NCBI GenBank assembly: GCA_963579025.1
Contig: CAUZFZ010000102.1
Coordinates: 1 to 39,434 of the forward strand
Direction: 5' to 3'
Length of the DNA stretch: 39,434 bases
Origin: CAUZFZ01 sp963579025
GTDB taxonomy: Bacteria > Planctomycetota > Planctomycetia > Planctomycetales > Planctomycetaceae
Positions 1 to 8,186 of the stretch are shown here, piece by piece; positions within the stretch are counted from its first letter, which is position 1, and every line of letters begins with the position of its first letter. Under the pieces are notes generated by a model. The model saw only the letters and a list, made by a program, of their open reading frames with translations. It was not told the origin of the DNA and searched no databases. Made by a program: the position numbers and the translations under genes.

Positions 1-651
1 GACCGCGACTTTCTACCCATCATCGACGGCAGCATGGGTTCGTGCGATGAGTTGTTCGCGCTGCTGCTGGCGTACCTGCAAGGGCTGAAGATCACCCAGG
101 CCGAACGCGTCGAATTCGTGGCCGACGGAGCCGCGTGGATCTGGAACCGCGTGCCCGGCCTGGTCGAAGCCCTCGGACTGCGAGACGATCAGGTTCAGCA
201 ATTGATCGACTTCTGGCACGCGGTGGAATATCTCGGCAAGCTGGCGGAAAGTACAAAACTCGACGTCACCGCTCGCAAACGCTGGGTGACCACTCAGAAG
301 AAACGTCTGCTGCGAGGCGAAATCGGATCAGTCGTCGACGCCATCACCGAACTCACGAAACGCCGACGTTCGAAAGACCAGACGACGTGGTTGAACTACT
401 TCATCACCCACGGCCTTGAGCATCGCCGCATGGACTACAGCCGGGCGCGTCATCATCACATGCCGATCGGCAGCGGAGCGATCGAAAGCGTGATCCGCCG
501 AGTCATCAATCTTCGCGTCAAAGGCAACGCGATCTACTGGCTCCGCGAAAACGCCGAAACCATGATCCGTCTGCGAGCCTGGATCAAAGCCGGCCGAGCC
601 CACGAGCTCTTCCACCAAACAACTTACGTCCCCCCACAACTCGCCCTCTGA
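1..651 (+). CDS. Transposase, C-terminal part (ISKra4-like), cut by window edge
   Basis: The reading frame is already open at base 1, so the N-terminus lies outside the window; an internal ATG at 34 is unlikely to be the true start. The visible 216 residues resemble the catalytic C-terminal half of a DDE transposase. They include the segment ADGAAWIWNR followed by QLIDFWHAVEYLGKLAE, and then the signature MPIGSGAIESVIRRVINLR near the end. That order (DGA.WIWN, DFxHA, PIGSG.IE) is typical of ISKra4-related transposases. Its role would be DNA cleavage and joining at insertion-sequence ends. It sits beside three broken genes, which fits an insertion-prone locus. I could not see a convincing terminal inverted repeat. 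The transposase call is fairly sure; the family is less so. Confidence 0.78.
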   Translation, partial: DRDFLPIIDGSMGSCDELFALLLAYLQGLKITQAERVEFVADGAAWIWNRVPGLVEALGLRDDQVQQLIDFWHAVEYLGKLAESTKLDVTARKRWVTTQKKRLLRGEIGSVVDAITELTKRRRSKDQTTWLNYFITHGLEHRRMDYSRARHHHMPIGSGAIESVIRRVINLRVKGNAIYWLRENAETMIRLRAWIKAGRAHELFHQTTYVPPQLAL

Positions 652-983
652 TACCAACGTCTCACGAATCCGCCCGTTTCCCCACTAAACATCACAAAAA
701 AACACGACCGCTGCTCAACGTGGGCTATGTTTGTGTGTTGGCGATGATGACGGTCGAGCAAACGCTGCAGCGGTGATCATTGTCGACGATTGATCTTATT
801 CCGTATGTGGAGTTCATGAGTTCGAGTGTCTGGTGTCTGTGGTTTTACCACAACCATTCGAGATTTCCAGGGGGACGCCTGGTTCAGGCGACAATTAAAG
901 AAGAGGATTGCTATGAAGAAGAATCCTAAGGGGTCAGGACTCATTGTTTCCATTTTTGTCAACCGATGCCCCGAGACATCACC
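652..983. other. Intergenic stretch after transposase, probable IS end and gene-remnant DNA
   Basis: No convincing gene is present. Small palindromes are visible: ACCGCTGC at 707-714 pairs with GCAGCGGT at 767-774, and TGTGGT/ACCACA with a TTT loop lies at 838-852. The string AAGGGGTCAGGACTCATT at about 926-943 resembles a motif I associate with repeats near REP-associated tyrosine transposases; that link is from memory and weak. A short ATG frame at about 913 ends at the start of the next gene remnant and is probably not a gene. Confidence 0.35.
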
Positions 984-1636
984 ATGAAACCGCTCCGAAT
1001 TGTTACCGCCGTCTGCGCATTCAGTCTTTCCCTGGCGCAGCTGAAAGCCGAGGACCAGTTTCTCCTTAATGAAGGAAAGGCTTACCCTTTGTTATCATCA
1101 GCGAATCTCCGGCGCGTTCGACGCGGTTGGCGGCAGCTGAGCTGCAAACCTACGTTGCGAAGATCTCCGGCGCGCGGCTTCCAATCAGAGCCGAGCCTTC
1201 CGCCGATGTTCCGGTCCAGATCTACGTAGGCGAGAGCCCGCACGCGGCGAAACTCGGCGTCACCGCTGATCGTCTCGAACACGGCGCTTACCGCATTGCT
1301 TCCGGTGAGAAGTGGCTCGCGCTAATTGGCGACGACACAGATTTCACGCCAAAGGAGCCGTGGGCGAAGAATAACTCCGGACGCGGCGAAAAACTGCAAT
1401 CCGAGTGGGAAAAGGCGAGCGGATTGCCGTTCGGCGTGCCCAATGGCGGGCTTTACAAGTATCGCGAACGGATGCCCGAGACATTGGCCAGCGGCGAGCG
1501 CGAATAACTCTGGCAGTTCGACGAACGCAGTTCGTTCAATGTGGTCTGCGGCTATCTGCGAAGCCTTGGCGTGCGCTGGTACCTGCCCGGCGAACTCGGC
1601 GAGGTCGTCCCGAAGATGAAGTCGATACCGCTGCCG
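984..1636 (+). pseudogene. DUF4838-family protein remnant (frameshift plus internal stop)
   Basis: The frame begins at ATG 984 with a Sec-type signal peptide (MKPLRIVTAVCAFSLSLAQL, then KAE). It reads to about NEGKAYP and then loses frame at roughly 1085-1091. The continuation in another frame, starting with VIISESPARSTRLAAAELQT, matches the start of planctomycete DUF4838/alpha-glucuronidase-N-like exported proteins (AAAELQTYVAKISGA). That second frame is interrupted by TAA at 1505-1507. It then resumes in the same frame with SSFNVVCGYLRSLGVRWYLP and GELGEVVP, also characteristic of the family. The rest of the protein is missing and is replaced by DUF1501 sequence. Family members are thought to act on polysaccharides, but this copy cannot make the full protein. 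Two independent lesions plus truncation make sequencing error an unlikely sole cause. Confidence 0.8.
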
Positions 1637-1840
1637 CGTTGCGGCCTTCGAGGTGGTCAGGTCATCGGTGCCACAACCGCCGACGGTATGTTGGTCGATA
1701 AACGCCCGGTCACGGTTCCCGATTTATTCTGCACCTTCTGCAGCGCTCTGAAAATCAACCCTCGCAAGGAAAACGTCAGCCCGCTGGGTCGGCCTCTAAC
1801 GATCACCAAAGGCGGCGAGCCTGTGAAGGAACTGCTTTGA
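1637..1840 (+). pseudogene. DUF1501 C-terminal fragment fused to the DUF4838 remnant
   Basis: From about 1640 the reading frame (continuous with the preceding DUF4838 tail) changes character. GLRGGQVIGATTADGMLVDK, then RPVTVPDLFCTFCSALKI, then NPRKENVSPLGRPLTITKGG and EPVKELL form the conserved C-terminal end of one DUF1501 subclass. The three full DUF1501 genes in this window do not end this way, so the fragment did not simply come from one of them. The stop is TGA at 1838-1840. The join between the two protein families lies within about 1634-1646. This is a deletion or recombination scar, not a functional gene. Confidence 0.75.
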
Positions 1841-1861
1841 CGTCAGCTTAGGTTGACTTGC

Positions 1862-1882
1862 CGAAAGTCCTGGTGACTTTCG
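1862..1882. repeat. Short palindrome, 8-bp perfect stem
   Basis: CGAAAGTC (1862-1869), loop CTGGT, GACTTTCG (1875-1882). It lies just after the chimeric remnant. It looks like a REP-type element; it could also act as a transcription terminator, but no T-run follows. Confidence 0.55.
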
Positions 1883-1981
1883 CTACGAGGACTCTCAACC
1901 GTCATAAAACACGCATCTTCCGGCAGCACAAAGTCGGCGAGAACTGTGATGACTGGACGTGTCAGTCGCCTCTGTTCCCAG

Positions 1982-3102
1982 TCACTTGTTCTGTTTGGGG
2001 GCGTATCCTCTCCATACCCATTCGATGGCGTGAGGCAGGAATTGCGCCTTTGCGTTGCCGACGCCGTGGCCGGAGTTCTGGCAAAACAGATATTGGTAGT
2101 GGTAGCCCCTGGCCTTCAGCACTTTAGCCATGCGGTGGTTTGCCTCGACCCAGTCGTGCATGCCATCGCGCATGATGTTGGGGTTGAAACTGTCGCGGTC
2201 GCCAACGGCCATGAAAATCCGGATGGGCTTCTTTGGGGTCTCTTGAATGAGCTTGTTGTGAAAGCCCCAGGCCCCATCGGGCGTCTTCGGGTCAAAAGGC
2301 CATTGCTGGTTCACAAAAGTGCCTGACGTCGTTAGTACGCGGTGATAGAGATCCGTGCGATACCAGGCCATGATGAGCGCGGCCGAGCCTCCGGAACTGC
2401 TACCCATGGTCGCGCGACCGTCGGGATCTCTGGTCAGCTTGACCTCGCAATGTTTCTCCACCCGTGGCAGTACTTCGCTCTCAATGTATTCGGCGAACAG
2501 GCCCGACATCTGTCGTACTCTTTGCCTCGTTCGTGCCCCTGAGCATCGCCGCCTCCGTTGGCGACCATGATGGCGATCATCGCGGGGACACGCTTCTGCG
2601 CGATCAGATTGTCGAGAATACGCGGCAGCAACATGTTCGGTCGGCCCCTGGGACCATCGTGGCAGACCATGAAGGGTGCGTCGGTGCCCGGCACATATTG
2701 ATCCGGAACGTAAACAGTGATCTGCCGCTTGTAGTCAATCTCATGGGTTTCGACGATCAGGGTCTTCGGGTTTGCGGGATCCAGCGTGCCGAAGACCTTT
2801 CGGGCAATCCCCGGGTTTAAGAGTCTCGTGTCCTTCGAATCGATGATGAATTGCTGCACGTTCCCCTGCGGGACACCTTCGACAACCTTACGCTCAGTGG
2901 CCGGTGAGTACTCAGGTCCGATGAGGAAGTTACCATCAACATCGAGCGGCGGATTCACGCCCGGTTTCCCATCCAGTCGCTCGAAGGTCGGGGAACCAGG
3001 AGCATCGAACGGGCGGGTCGGCGGCGCTGTGAAGGCTGTTTCCAAAAACAGCAGTGAGCACATTAGAAACGTGATGAAAACGGTCATCCGCTGCTTGGAC
3101 AT
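1982..3102 (-). pseudogene. Exported esterase (PF00756-like), frameshifted
   Basis: The 5' part runs from ATG 3102, preceded by GAGGA at good spacing, and has a signal peptide (MSKQRMTVFITFLMCSLLFL). It continues through YKRQITVYVPDQYVPG, FMVCHDGPRG and MIAIMVANGGG to KEYD. At 2510-2511 the frame shifts by one base. The downstream frame starts MSGLFAEYIESEVLPRVEKH and contains the nucleophile motif MGSSSGG, GTFVNQQWP, GDRD and SGHG, ending at 1982. Joined, the two frames give a full-length alpha/beta-hydrolase esterase of the esterase D / enterochelin-esterase type with Ser, Asp and His candidates present. Such enzymes hydrolyse ester bonds, probably on carbohydrate substrates here. Either the gene is inactivated or this is a single-base assembly error. 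Confidence 0.78.
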
Positions 3103-3457
3103 GAAACATCCTCGTCGAAGTAAGAAGTCGAGTCTTGCCCTGCCTGTTGGCTTCCCAAATCATCATCCCTGGTCACTTTCCGGGAATCAAATGGACCTGG
3201 TGCGTTTTTGTCTTCTCCGAAAAGCAGGCCGGACCAACCACAACGCCGTTCCGAGATTCTGACATCGTCAGGCCTGCGCCCCGCTGCAACCGCGGAGTCG
3301 TCGACGCGGCCGCCGGGTAGAGGTTCGTCTGTGAGCCAACGAGGACGAAGACAAGCTGGGTGACATCACATCACGATGCCTCGACATGCGGACCCGAGAA
3401 AAATCGCCGGCCGCGCTATTCGTGATTCGGACACCAATGAGGGTATCACAAGCCAGA
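3103..3457. other. Intergenic, upstream of the esterase
   Basis: This lies between the stop of the minus-strand HEAT gene and the start of the minus-strand esterase. Apart from the GAGGA ribosome-binding site next to 3102, I see no gene, clear promoter or strong repeat in it. Confidence 0.4.
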
Positions 3458-5692
3458 CTATGGTCCGCTCGGGACTGTGGCTTCGGGCAGGTTCTGCAGC
3501 AGTTGGCCGACACGTGCTGCGTTCGGGCGGAATGAGCCGATCACCGTGGCCAGCGCTGTGCGCAAAGTCGGTTCGGTGGCCGTTCCGAGAGCTGCTGTCA
3601 CTTCCTTGACGCGGGCTTTGTCCAGCAGGACGCCGTGTTTCTGAATGTGAAATGCGAGCTGTACGGCAGCGGTTTCACTGAGTGCTGGATCACGTGCCGG
3701 GCTGACAGCCAGTTCCTGCAGTCGTTGCTGGGCACCAGTTGTGGCAATCGATCCCAGAGCAACGATCGCGTTGCCGGCGACGCCGGGATCGTCAACGGCG
3801 TCGAACAGGGCCGCTTCCGAACGCGAGATATCGAACACGTTCATGCGACGGCCATCGGCAATGTGAGCGAACCAGAATCCCGCGGCAGACGTTCGGTCGG
3901 CTCGCTGTTGTTGCGTCACAGGCGGAGTTTGCAATCGCGTCAGGAAGGTGCGGATTCCGATTTTGAAACTCTGCGGGCCTTCCAGTACGAAACCCACCAG
4001 CGGATATTCGGCCACCAGTCGGCGGACGTTTGGCTCGACCGATTCAGGGCCGTAAATGACGATTGGGATTCCCGCGGTGCGCGAGTCAGCTCGCAAATTG
4101 GCAATCGTCTGACTCAGGCCCCAGCGGATGCAGGCGGCGTGAACAGCGATCATCTCGATATCACCGCGTTCCGCCGCGATGCGGAATCCGTCCTGCCCGG
4201 TCACGGCCTGTTGTGGGAGATATCCCATCTGGCCCAGCAGAGCCGCGGTGCCCAGACCCCGTGTCTCGTTCGGGTCGATGGCCAGCCCTTGACCAGTGCC
4301 ACTGTCGTTGAGTGCCCGTGTGAGAATTGAGACGACTCGGGAAGAACCTTGAAACCGTTCGACAGGATCGAACTGCATCACCGTGGACGCCGCCGCGAAC
4401 TGCACGCGAAAGCTGGGGTGGTTCATGGCCTGGATGATGGGCGAGGCCTGACCGTTCCGCGTGCTGAGCTGATTTCGGTTGCCAATCTGTCCCAGCACAT
4501 TCAAAGCCGCCAGGGCCGACTTCGGATTCAGGTTTTTCAATGACAGACTGAGCATATCGAGCGCAGTGTCGGGGCCGGCCAGTAGAGCCAGGTCGTGCGC
4601 CGTTCCGGGACCGGTGGGCAGCGGCTGATCCCAGCCGACAGTGTGCGCTTCGAAGCAAAGGCGCAGCGCCAGCGCCAGCGACTGAAGATCACGTCGATCC
4701 GGTGACATGGACAATGCCTGCTGAGCGAAGCGGTTGCCAATAATGAGCGACGCCGTCTCCGCATCCACCTGCCATGCGGCGAGCGCGTTGGCCTGCCGAT
4801 TCCAGGACCACAACTCGACCCGTCCATTCTCATCGCTCAGCCACGCGTACTCATTGCGAAAATGAGTTTGAGCGATGTCCTGAAGCTGACCGACTGCACC
4901 GAAGGCACTGATGTCGTACGTTCGTTTGACGTCACCTCGCAGGATTCGCGCCAGCGATCCGCGAGCAGCCTGCTGTTCACCCAGTGAGCGTCCCGGTCCA
5001 TACGCGTGATGCCACAACCACGGCACAGACTCGATGGCCCGGAGCCAACCCAGTCCATCGATGGCAACCGTGCGGATGGCTTCCTGCGGTGCTTCCAGGG
5101 CTCCCTGCAGCGGCGGCACAATCTGTTTGCCCATCCGGGCGAACGTGTAGACGATCGCGTCGCGCGTCGAGGAATCACCAGAACCAGCGGCCACCGTCAG
5201 CATCCGCGGGACCGCAATCGAACCGGCACTGCGAAGTTGCACAATGGCAATTTCACGCCGACCGGGATCACCGGTCAGGTCAGCGATCAACGTGTCAAGC
5301 CGAGTGGAATCCGCGGCGTAGCGGCGAAACACCACATTCATGCGATCGAGCAACTGCACCGACAGCGGCTGCATGCGCTTGTCGTTGGCAATCTCCAGAA
5401 AGATGCCGGGACCATGCTTGTCCCGCATGCGCAGAATGTCTGCGTCGGCTGGATTCTGTGCGAGCAACTGTTCCAGATATTTGCGAGCCAGATTCGGCCG
5501 CTCCAGATCAACCATCAGCACGATGGCGTCGAACAGTGCTAAAGGCGACTTCGGCTCAACCAGCAACGGCGATTCCTCGGCAGCCGGAAGTGGTGCCGGA
5601 TCGGCCGGATCAGCATCCTGGGCGCGCAGCGACAGCGGAGAATGCAGGAGCATTCCAGTGAGAAGAATCACAGCCACTGACCGGCAGTGCAT
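3458..5692 (-). CDS. Exported HEAT-repeat protein with receiver-like domain
   Basis: The 744-residue protein has a Sec signal peptide (MHCRSVAVILLTGMLLHS, cleavage near LRA/QD). A Pro/Ala-rich linker follows, then a helical repeat region with HEAT-like units such as GRREIAIVQLRSAGSIAVP and AIRTVAIDGLGWLRAI. At roughly residues 465-585 the sequence has the layout of a response-regulator receiver: AIDPNETRGLGTAALLGQMG, then GFRIAAERGDIEMIAVHAAC, then TIANLRADSRTAGIPIVIYG. The usual phospho-acceptor Asp of the third strand appears to be missing. More HEAT-like sequence follows to the C-terminus. I chose ATG 5692 over the upstream 5812 because the extension would translate a repeat element and the signal peptide begins at 5692. 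Function unknown; probably a periplasmic scaffold. Both neighbours are unrelated. Confidence 0.7.
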   Translation of the reverse strand: MHCRSVAVILLTGMLLHSPLSLRAQDADPADPAPLPAAEESPLLVEPKSPLALFDAIVLMVDLERPNLARKYLEQLLAQNPADADILRMRDKHGPGIFLEIANDKRMQPLSVQLLDRMNVVFRRYAADSTRLDTLIADLTGDPGRREIAIVQLRSAGSIAVPRMLTVAAGSGDSSTRDAIVYTFARMGKQIVPPLQGALEAPQEAIRTVAIDGLGWLRAIESVPWLWHHAYGPGRSLGEQQAARGSLARILRGDVKRTYDISAFGAVGQLQDIAQTHFRNEYAWLSDENGRVELWSWNRQANALAAWQVDAETASLIIGNRFAQQALSMSPDRRDLQSLALALRLCFEAHTVGWDQPLPTGPGTAHDLALLAGPDTALDMLSLSLKNLNPKSALAALNVLGQIGNRNQLSTRNGQASPIIQAMNHPSFRVQFAAASTVMQFDPVERFQGSSRVVSILTRALNDSGTGQGLAIDPNETRGLGTAALLGQMGYLPQQAVTGQDGFRIAAERGDIEMIAVHAACIRWGLSQTIANLRADSRTAGIPIVIYGPESVEPNVRRLVAEYPLVGFVLEGPQSFKIGIRTFLTRLQTPPVTQQQRADRTSAAGFWFAHIADGRRMNVFDISRSEAALFDAVDDPGVAGNAIVALGSIATTGAQQRLQELAVSPARDPALSETAAVQLAFHIQKHGVLLDKARVKEVTAALGTATEPTLRTALATVIGSFRPNAARVGQLLQNLPEATVPSGP

Positions 5693-5729
5693 GCGCGATA
5701 TCCAGAATGTGTCACTGTCGCTGAATCGC

Positions 5730-5795
5730 CAGCCCGATGCGTGCACGTCCCGCGAGACGGGCTCGCGGAGGATACGGCGCGCACGCATCCGGCTG
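5730..5795. repeat. Compound inverted repeat upstream of the HEAT gene
   Basis: The outer arms CAGCCCGATGCGTGC (5730-5744) and GCACGCATCCGGCTG (5781-5795) pair with one mismatch. Inside them, CCGCGAG (5750-5756) and CTCGCGG (5762-5768) form a perfect 7-bp stem with loop ACGGG. It is REP-like. It also shows that the open frame extending to 5812 is unlikely to be coding there. Confidence 0.7.
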
Positions 5796-6358
5796 GTGGT
5801 TGAACGACTCATCCTGAAACGACGAATCCGTCAAAGCAACCGGAAACTCCCTGACCTGCCTCAATTGACCGACCCCTGCAGGCGTCAAACCTGCGTTTCC
5901 TGACGGCAGCAGCACCGGACCGCTCAGCCGGGACTGCTGCCATACGGAATCGAGGTGAGACCGATTTCACCGGGCACGCGGCTCATGCCGGATGCACCCT
6001 GTGTCAGGTTTATCGGAGCCGACCCCATTCCACATTTGCCGGTCCTGCGGCCATCGCCCGAAGCAGTCGCATAACCGGTCAATGCGGTAAGCCTGTCAAA
6101 CTGTGCGGCTAACCGATTTTCTCCGCAATTTCAAAACGGCCGCTGCCGACATGTTCGCGTTCCCCAGTCTTCGCGTGGACAACGCTCCGCTTCCGCACCG
6201 AAAGACAGGACACCCCGATGAGTATCCGGGGCCTTGCACCAATGATTGACATTCCTTCGCCACGGCATTTCGCACCCTCACATCTTCGATCTCGTCCGAG
6301 ATCACGCGTGGCGATTCACTGACACGGGCCATTCGGAAAACCTCAGCGGAGAGGCGAC
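5796..6358. other. Divergent intergenic region (HEAT gene / HlyD gene)
   Basis: No gene is convincing here. A second hairpin is visible: GGCAGCAG (5905-5912) pairs perfectly with CTGCTGCC (5934-5941), with CCGG/CCGG inside. The region should hold the promoters of both flanking divergent genes, but I could not identify -35/-10 boxes with confidence. Confidence 0.4.
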
Positions 6359-7495
6359 ATGACACACCAGAAATCCACCGGCCCGACCAGATCTTCGCCA
6401 GGCCGTCCTGCCACGCTCTTTCGTACAGTCATCCTTGCCGGACTGGCGCTGGCCGGGAGTGCTGCGTTGACACAGTATGTCCGCAGTCAAATACCGGAAC
6501 AGTTCTCCGGTGAGCTACAGGCACGATCAGTCGAAGTCACAGCATCGGTCAACGGAGTCGTCGACCAGGTCAGTGTGAAACCCGGTCAGATCGTCTATCC
6601 CGATGATGCGCTGTTTGTCATCGACAATCTGGATCACGCCGACCGAATCGCGTCCGCGCAGTCAGAAGTTGATCGCCTGGCTGCGGATCTGAGAATTGCC
6701 CAGGCGGAATACGAACTGGAACTCCATCAGATTCTGGGGGACATGGAGACGGTGGTTCACGACATCCGTGACGACCTGGCCCAGCTCGAAGGCGACCGCT
6801 TTCAACTGAGTTTCCGAGACACCGCGTTTTCTGATTTTCTCGGACATCTCGACAATCCCGTCGCCAGCACCGACCCGATGGATCTGATGCGCCTGCTGCG
6901 AGATGCACCCGGACCAGCGATGCAGCTTGGTGTGATGATCGAACGGGGCCGGATCGAAAACGACCTCGACACGAAACAAGCCAGAATCAACCTGAGCGAA
7001 TCGCGACTGTCTCGCCTGCAGGCAGAACAAGAACAACTGCCAGACAAACTGCACGCGGCGCTGGGTCTTCCTGCGATGGAAGAACAACTCGCGAACGTCC
7101 GTGGGCGCGTCTCGGAGCTGCAATACACTGAAAGCACTCAAGTGGTGAGTTCTCCCATCTACGGCATGGCCGGACTGGTGCAGGTCGATGTCAGCGACGC
7201 TGTGCAACAGGGATACACCTTGTTGCGGATTTTCGATCGCAGCCATGAGAGCGTCCAGGTGGAACTCCCCAGCCGCCTGGCCCCCGAGTTGAGTGTCGAT
7301 CGTGAAGTCTCGCTGACCTTTCCCGGCGGGGAGCTTCGCAGCGGGCGAATTGAAGCGATTCCACCCCAGGCGACTCGTCCGGCGAACGTCGACGGTGAGT
7401 CACAGATTGCCGTGACCATTCGCCCCGCGGGCCGTGTATGGCCGACATTGCCGATCGGAACAACAGTCTCTGTCAGTCTGGGGTCGTCCTCGTAA
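6359..7495 (+). CDS. HlyD-family membrane fusion (periplasmic adaptor) protein
   Basis: The 378-residue protein has a cytoplasmic N-terminus, then one membrane segment at about 20-40 (VILAGLALAGSAALTQYV). A biotinyl-lipoyl half-domain follows (VEVTASVNGVVDQVSVKPGQ, about 57-90). A long helical hairpin/coiled coil comes next (ASAQSEVDRLAADLRIAQAE onwards). The second lipoyl half is VVSSPIYGMAGLVQVDVSDA, followed by a beta-barrel-like region containing VSLTFPGGELRSGRIEAIPP. This is the order expected of adaptors that link an inner-membrane exporter to the envelope. GGAGAGG just upstream of ATG 6359 supports the start. No ABC transporter, RND pump or outer-membrane channel lies in the window, so its partner must be elsewhere. 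A segment of roughly 45 residues in the hairpin (around FLGHLDNPVAS) looks like a lineage-specific insertion. Confidence 0.8.
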   Translation: MTHQKSTGPTRSSPGRPATLFRTVILAGLALAGSAALTQYVRSQIPEQFSGELQARSVEVTASVNGVVDQVSVKPGQIVYPDDALFVIDNLDHADRIASAQSEVDRLAADLRIAQAEYELELHQILGDMETVVHDIRDDLAQLEGDRFQLSFRDTAFSDFLGHLDNPVASTDPMDLMRLLRDAPGPAMQLGVMIERGRIENDLDTKQARINLSESRLSRLQAEQEQLPDKLHAALGLPAMEEQLANVRGRVSELQYTESTQVVSSPIYGMAGLVQVDVSDAVQQGYTLLRIFDRSHESVQVELPSRLAPELSVDREVSLTFPGGELRSGRIEAIPPQATRPANVDGESQIAVTIRPAGRVWPTLPIGTTVSVSLGSSS

Positions 7496-7528
7496 CATGT
7501 ACGCGCATGGGCAGCATAGCCCAGGGCG

Positions 7529-8035
7529 TTACCGCTGTGCTTCCGGCTTCTCCTCGTTCGGAAGTTTCAATTGCTGCAGCGGCGCGTACAGCGTTTTCTT
7601 CGAATCCGGGAAGCGGATGAACGCGGAAAGCTCGTCGTCCCGATCCCGTCTCAAGCGACGCGAGAACTGCGGGTAACCCAGCGTGAAGGTCCCGTACAGA
7701 ATCTCCGCTGTCGCCGGGATCTTCCGCACGTTTGGTCGCAAAGCACGCCGTGCTAGTCGGAGGTACGTCGGCGGAGAAATGTACAACCCGGCAAACCTGA
7801 AGTGCGGCACAACTTCCAGACCGCTGTCGCCCCTCCCGTAGGTCACTTTCGCATCTGACTCGCCGTTGTTCTTCACAAAGAAGCGCACGGTGAAGCAGTG
7901 CTCGTGCTGGTCCAGTTCAATGCGAACAGCCAGGTCTGGCTCCAGAGTTTCCGCTGCTGGATTCTGTCCCGAAGTCTGATGCGCACTCAGCAGGCAGATA
8001 CAACCAAGGCACAAACTCATGGCAGGGACTCGCAT
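7529..8035 (-). CDS. Small exported protein of unknown function
   Basis: The 168-residue product begins MRVPAMSLCLGCICLLSAHQ, a plausible Sec signal peptide, and matures near TSGQNP. The start at 8035 is well supported by AAGGAGGA five bases upstream, one of the best ribosome-binding sites in the window. The mature part contains LAVRIELDQHEHCFTVRFFV and KNNGESDAKVTYGRGDSGLE, which read like a beta-sandwich with an extracellular feel. The C-terminal part is rich in Arg. I do not recognise the family. It converges on the HlyD gene with 33 nt between the stops and diverges from the large PSCyt gene at 8187. Confidence 0.6.
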   Translation of the reverse strand: MRVPAMSLCLGCICLLSAHQTSGQNPAAETLEPDLAVRIELDQHEHCFTVRFFVKNNGESDAKVTYGRGDSGLEVVPHFRFAGLYISPPTYLRLARRALRPNVRKIPATAEILYGTFTLGYPQFSRRLRRDRDDELSAFIRFPDSKKTLYAPLQQLKLPNEEKPEAQR

Positions 8036-8186
8036 AATGGTCCTCCTTCGACAGATCGGTCGCGACAACATTTGAAGACACGAGGCACATGATATGGTGC
8101 ATGCGACGAAATACCTGTCGCAACTGAGATATACTGTGCCTGGCTTAAACAGCCGTTCTGTGCCGTGAAACTGTGGGAGCGTTCCC

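Noticed and set aside
777..962. Minus-strand 61-codon frame
   Set aside because: It covers repeat-like intergenic DNA and has no ribosome-binding site or homology that I can recognise.
5693..5812. Upstream extension of the HEAT protein to ATG 5812
   Set aside because: It translates a palindromic repeat, and the signal peptide begins at ATG 5692.
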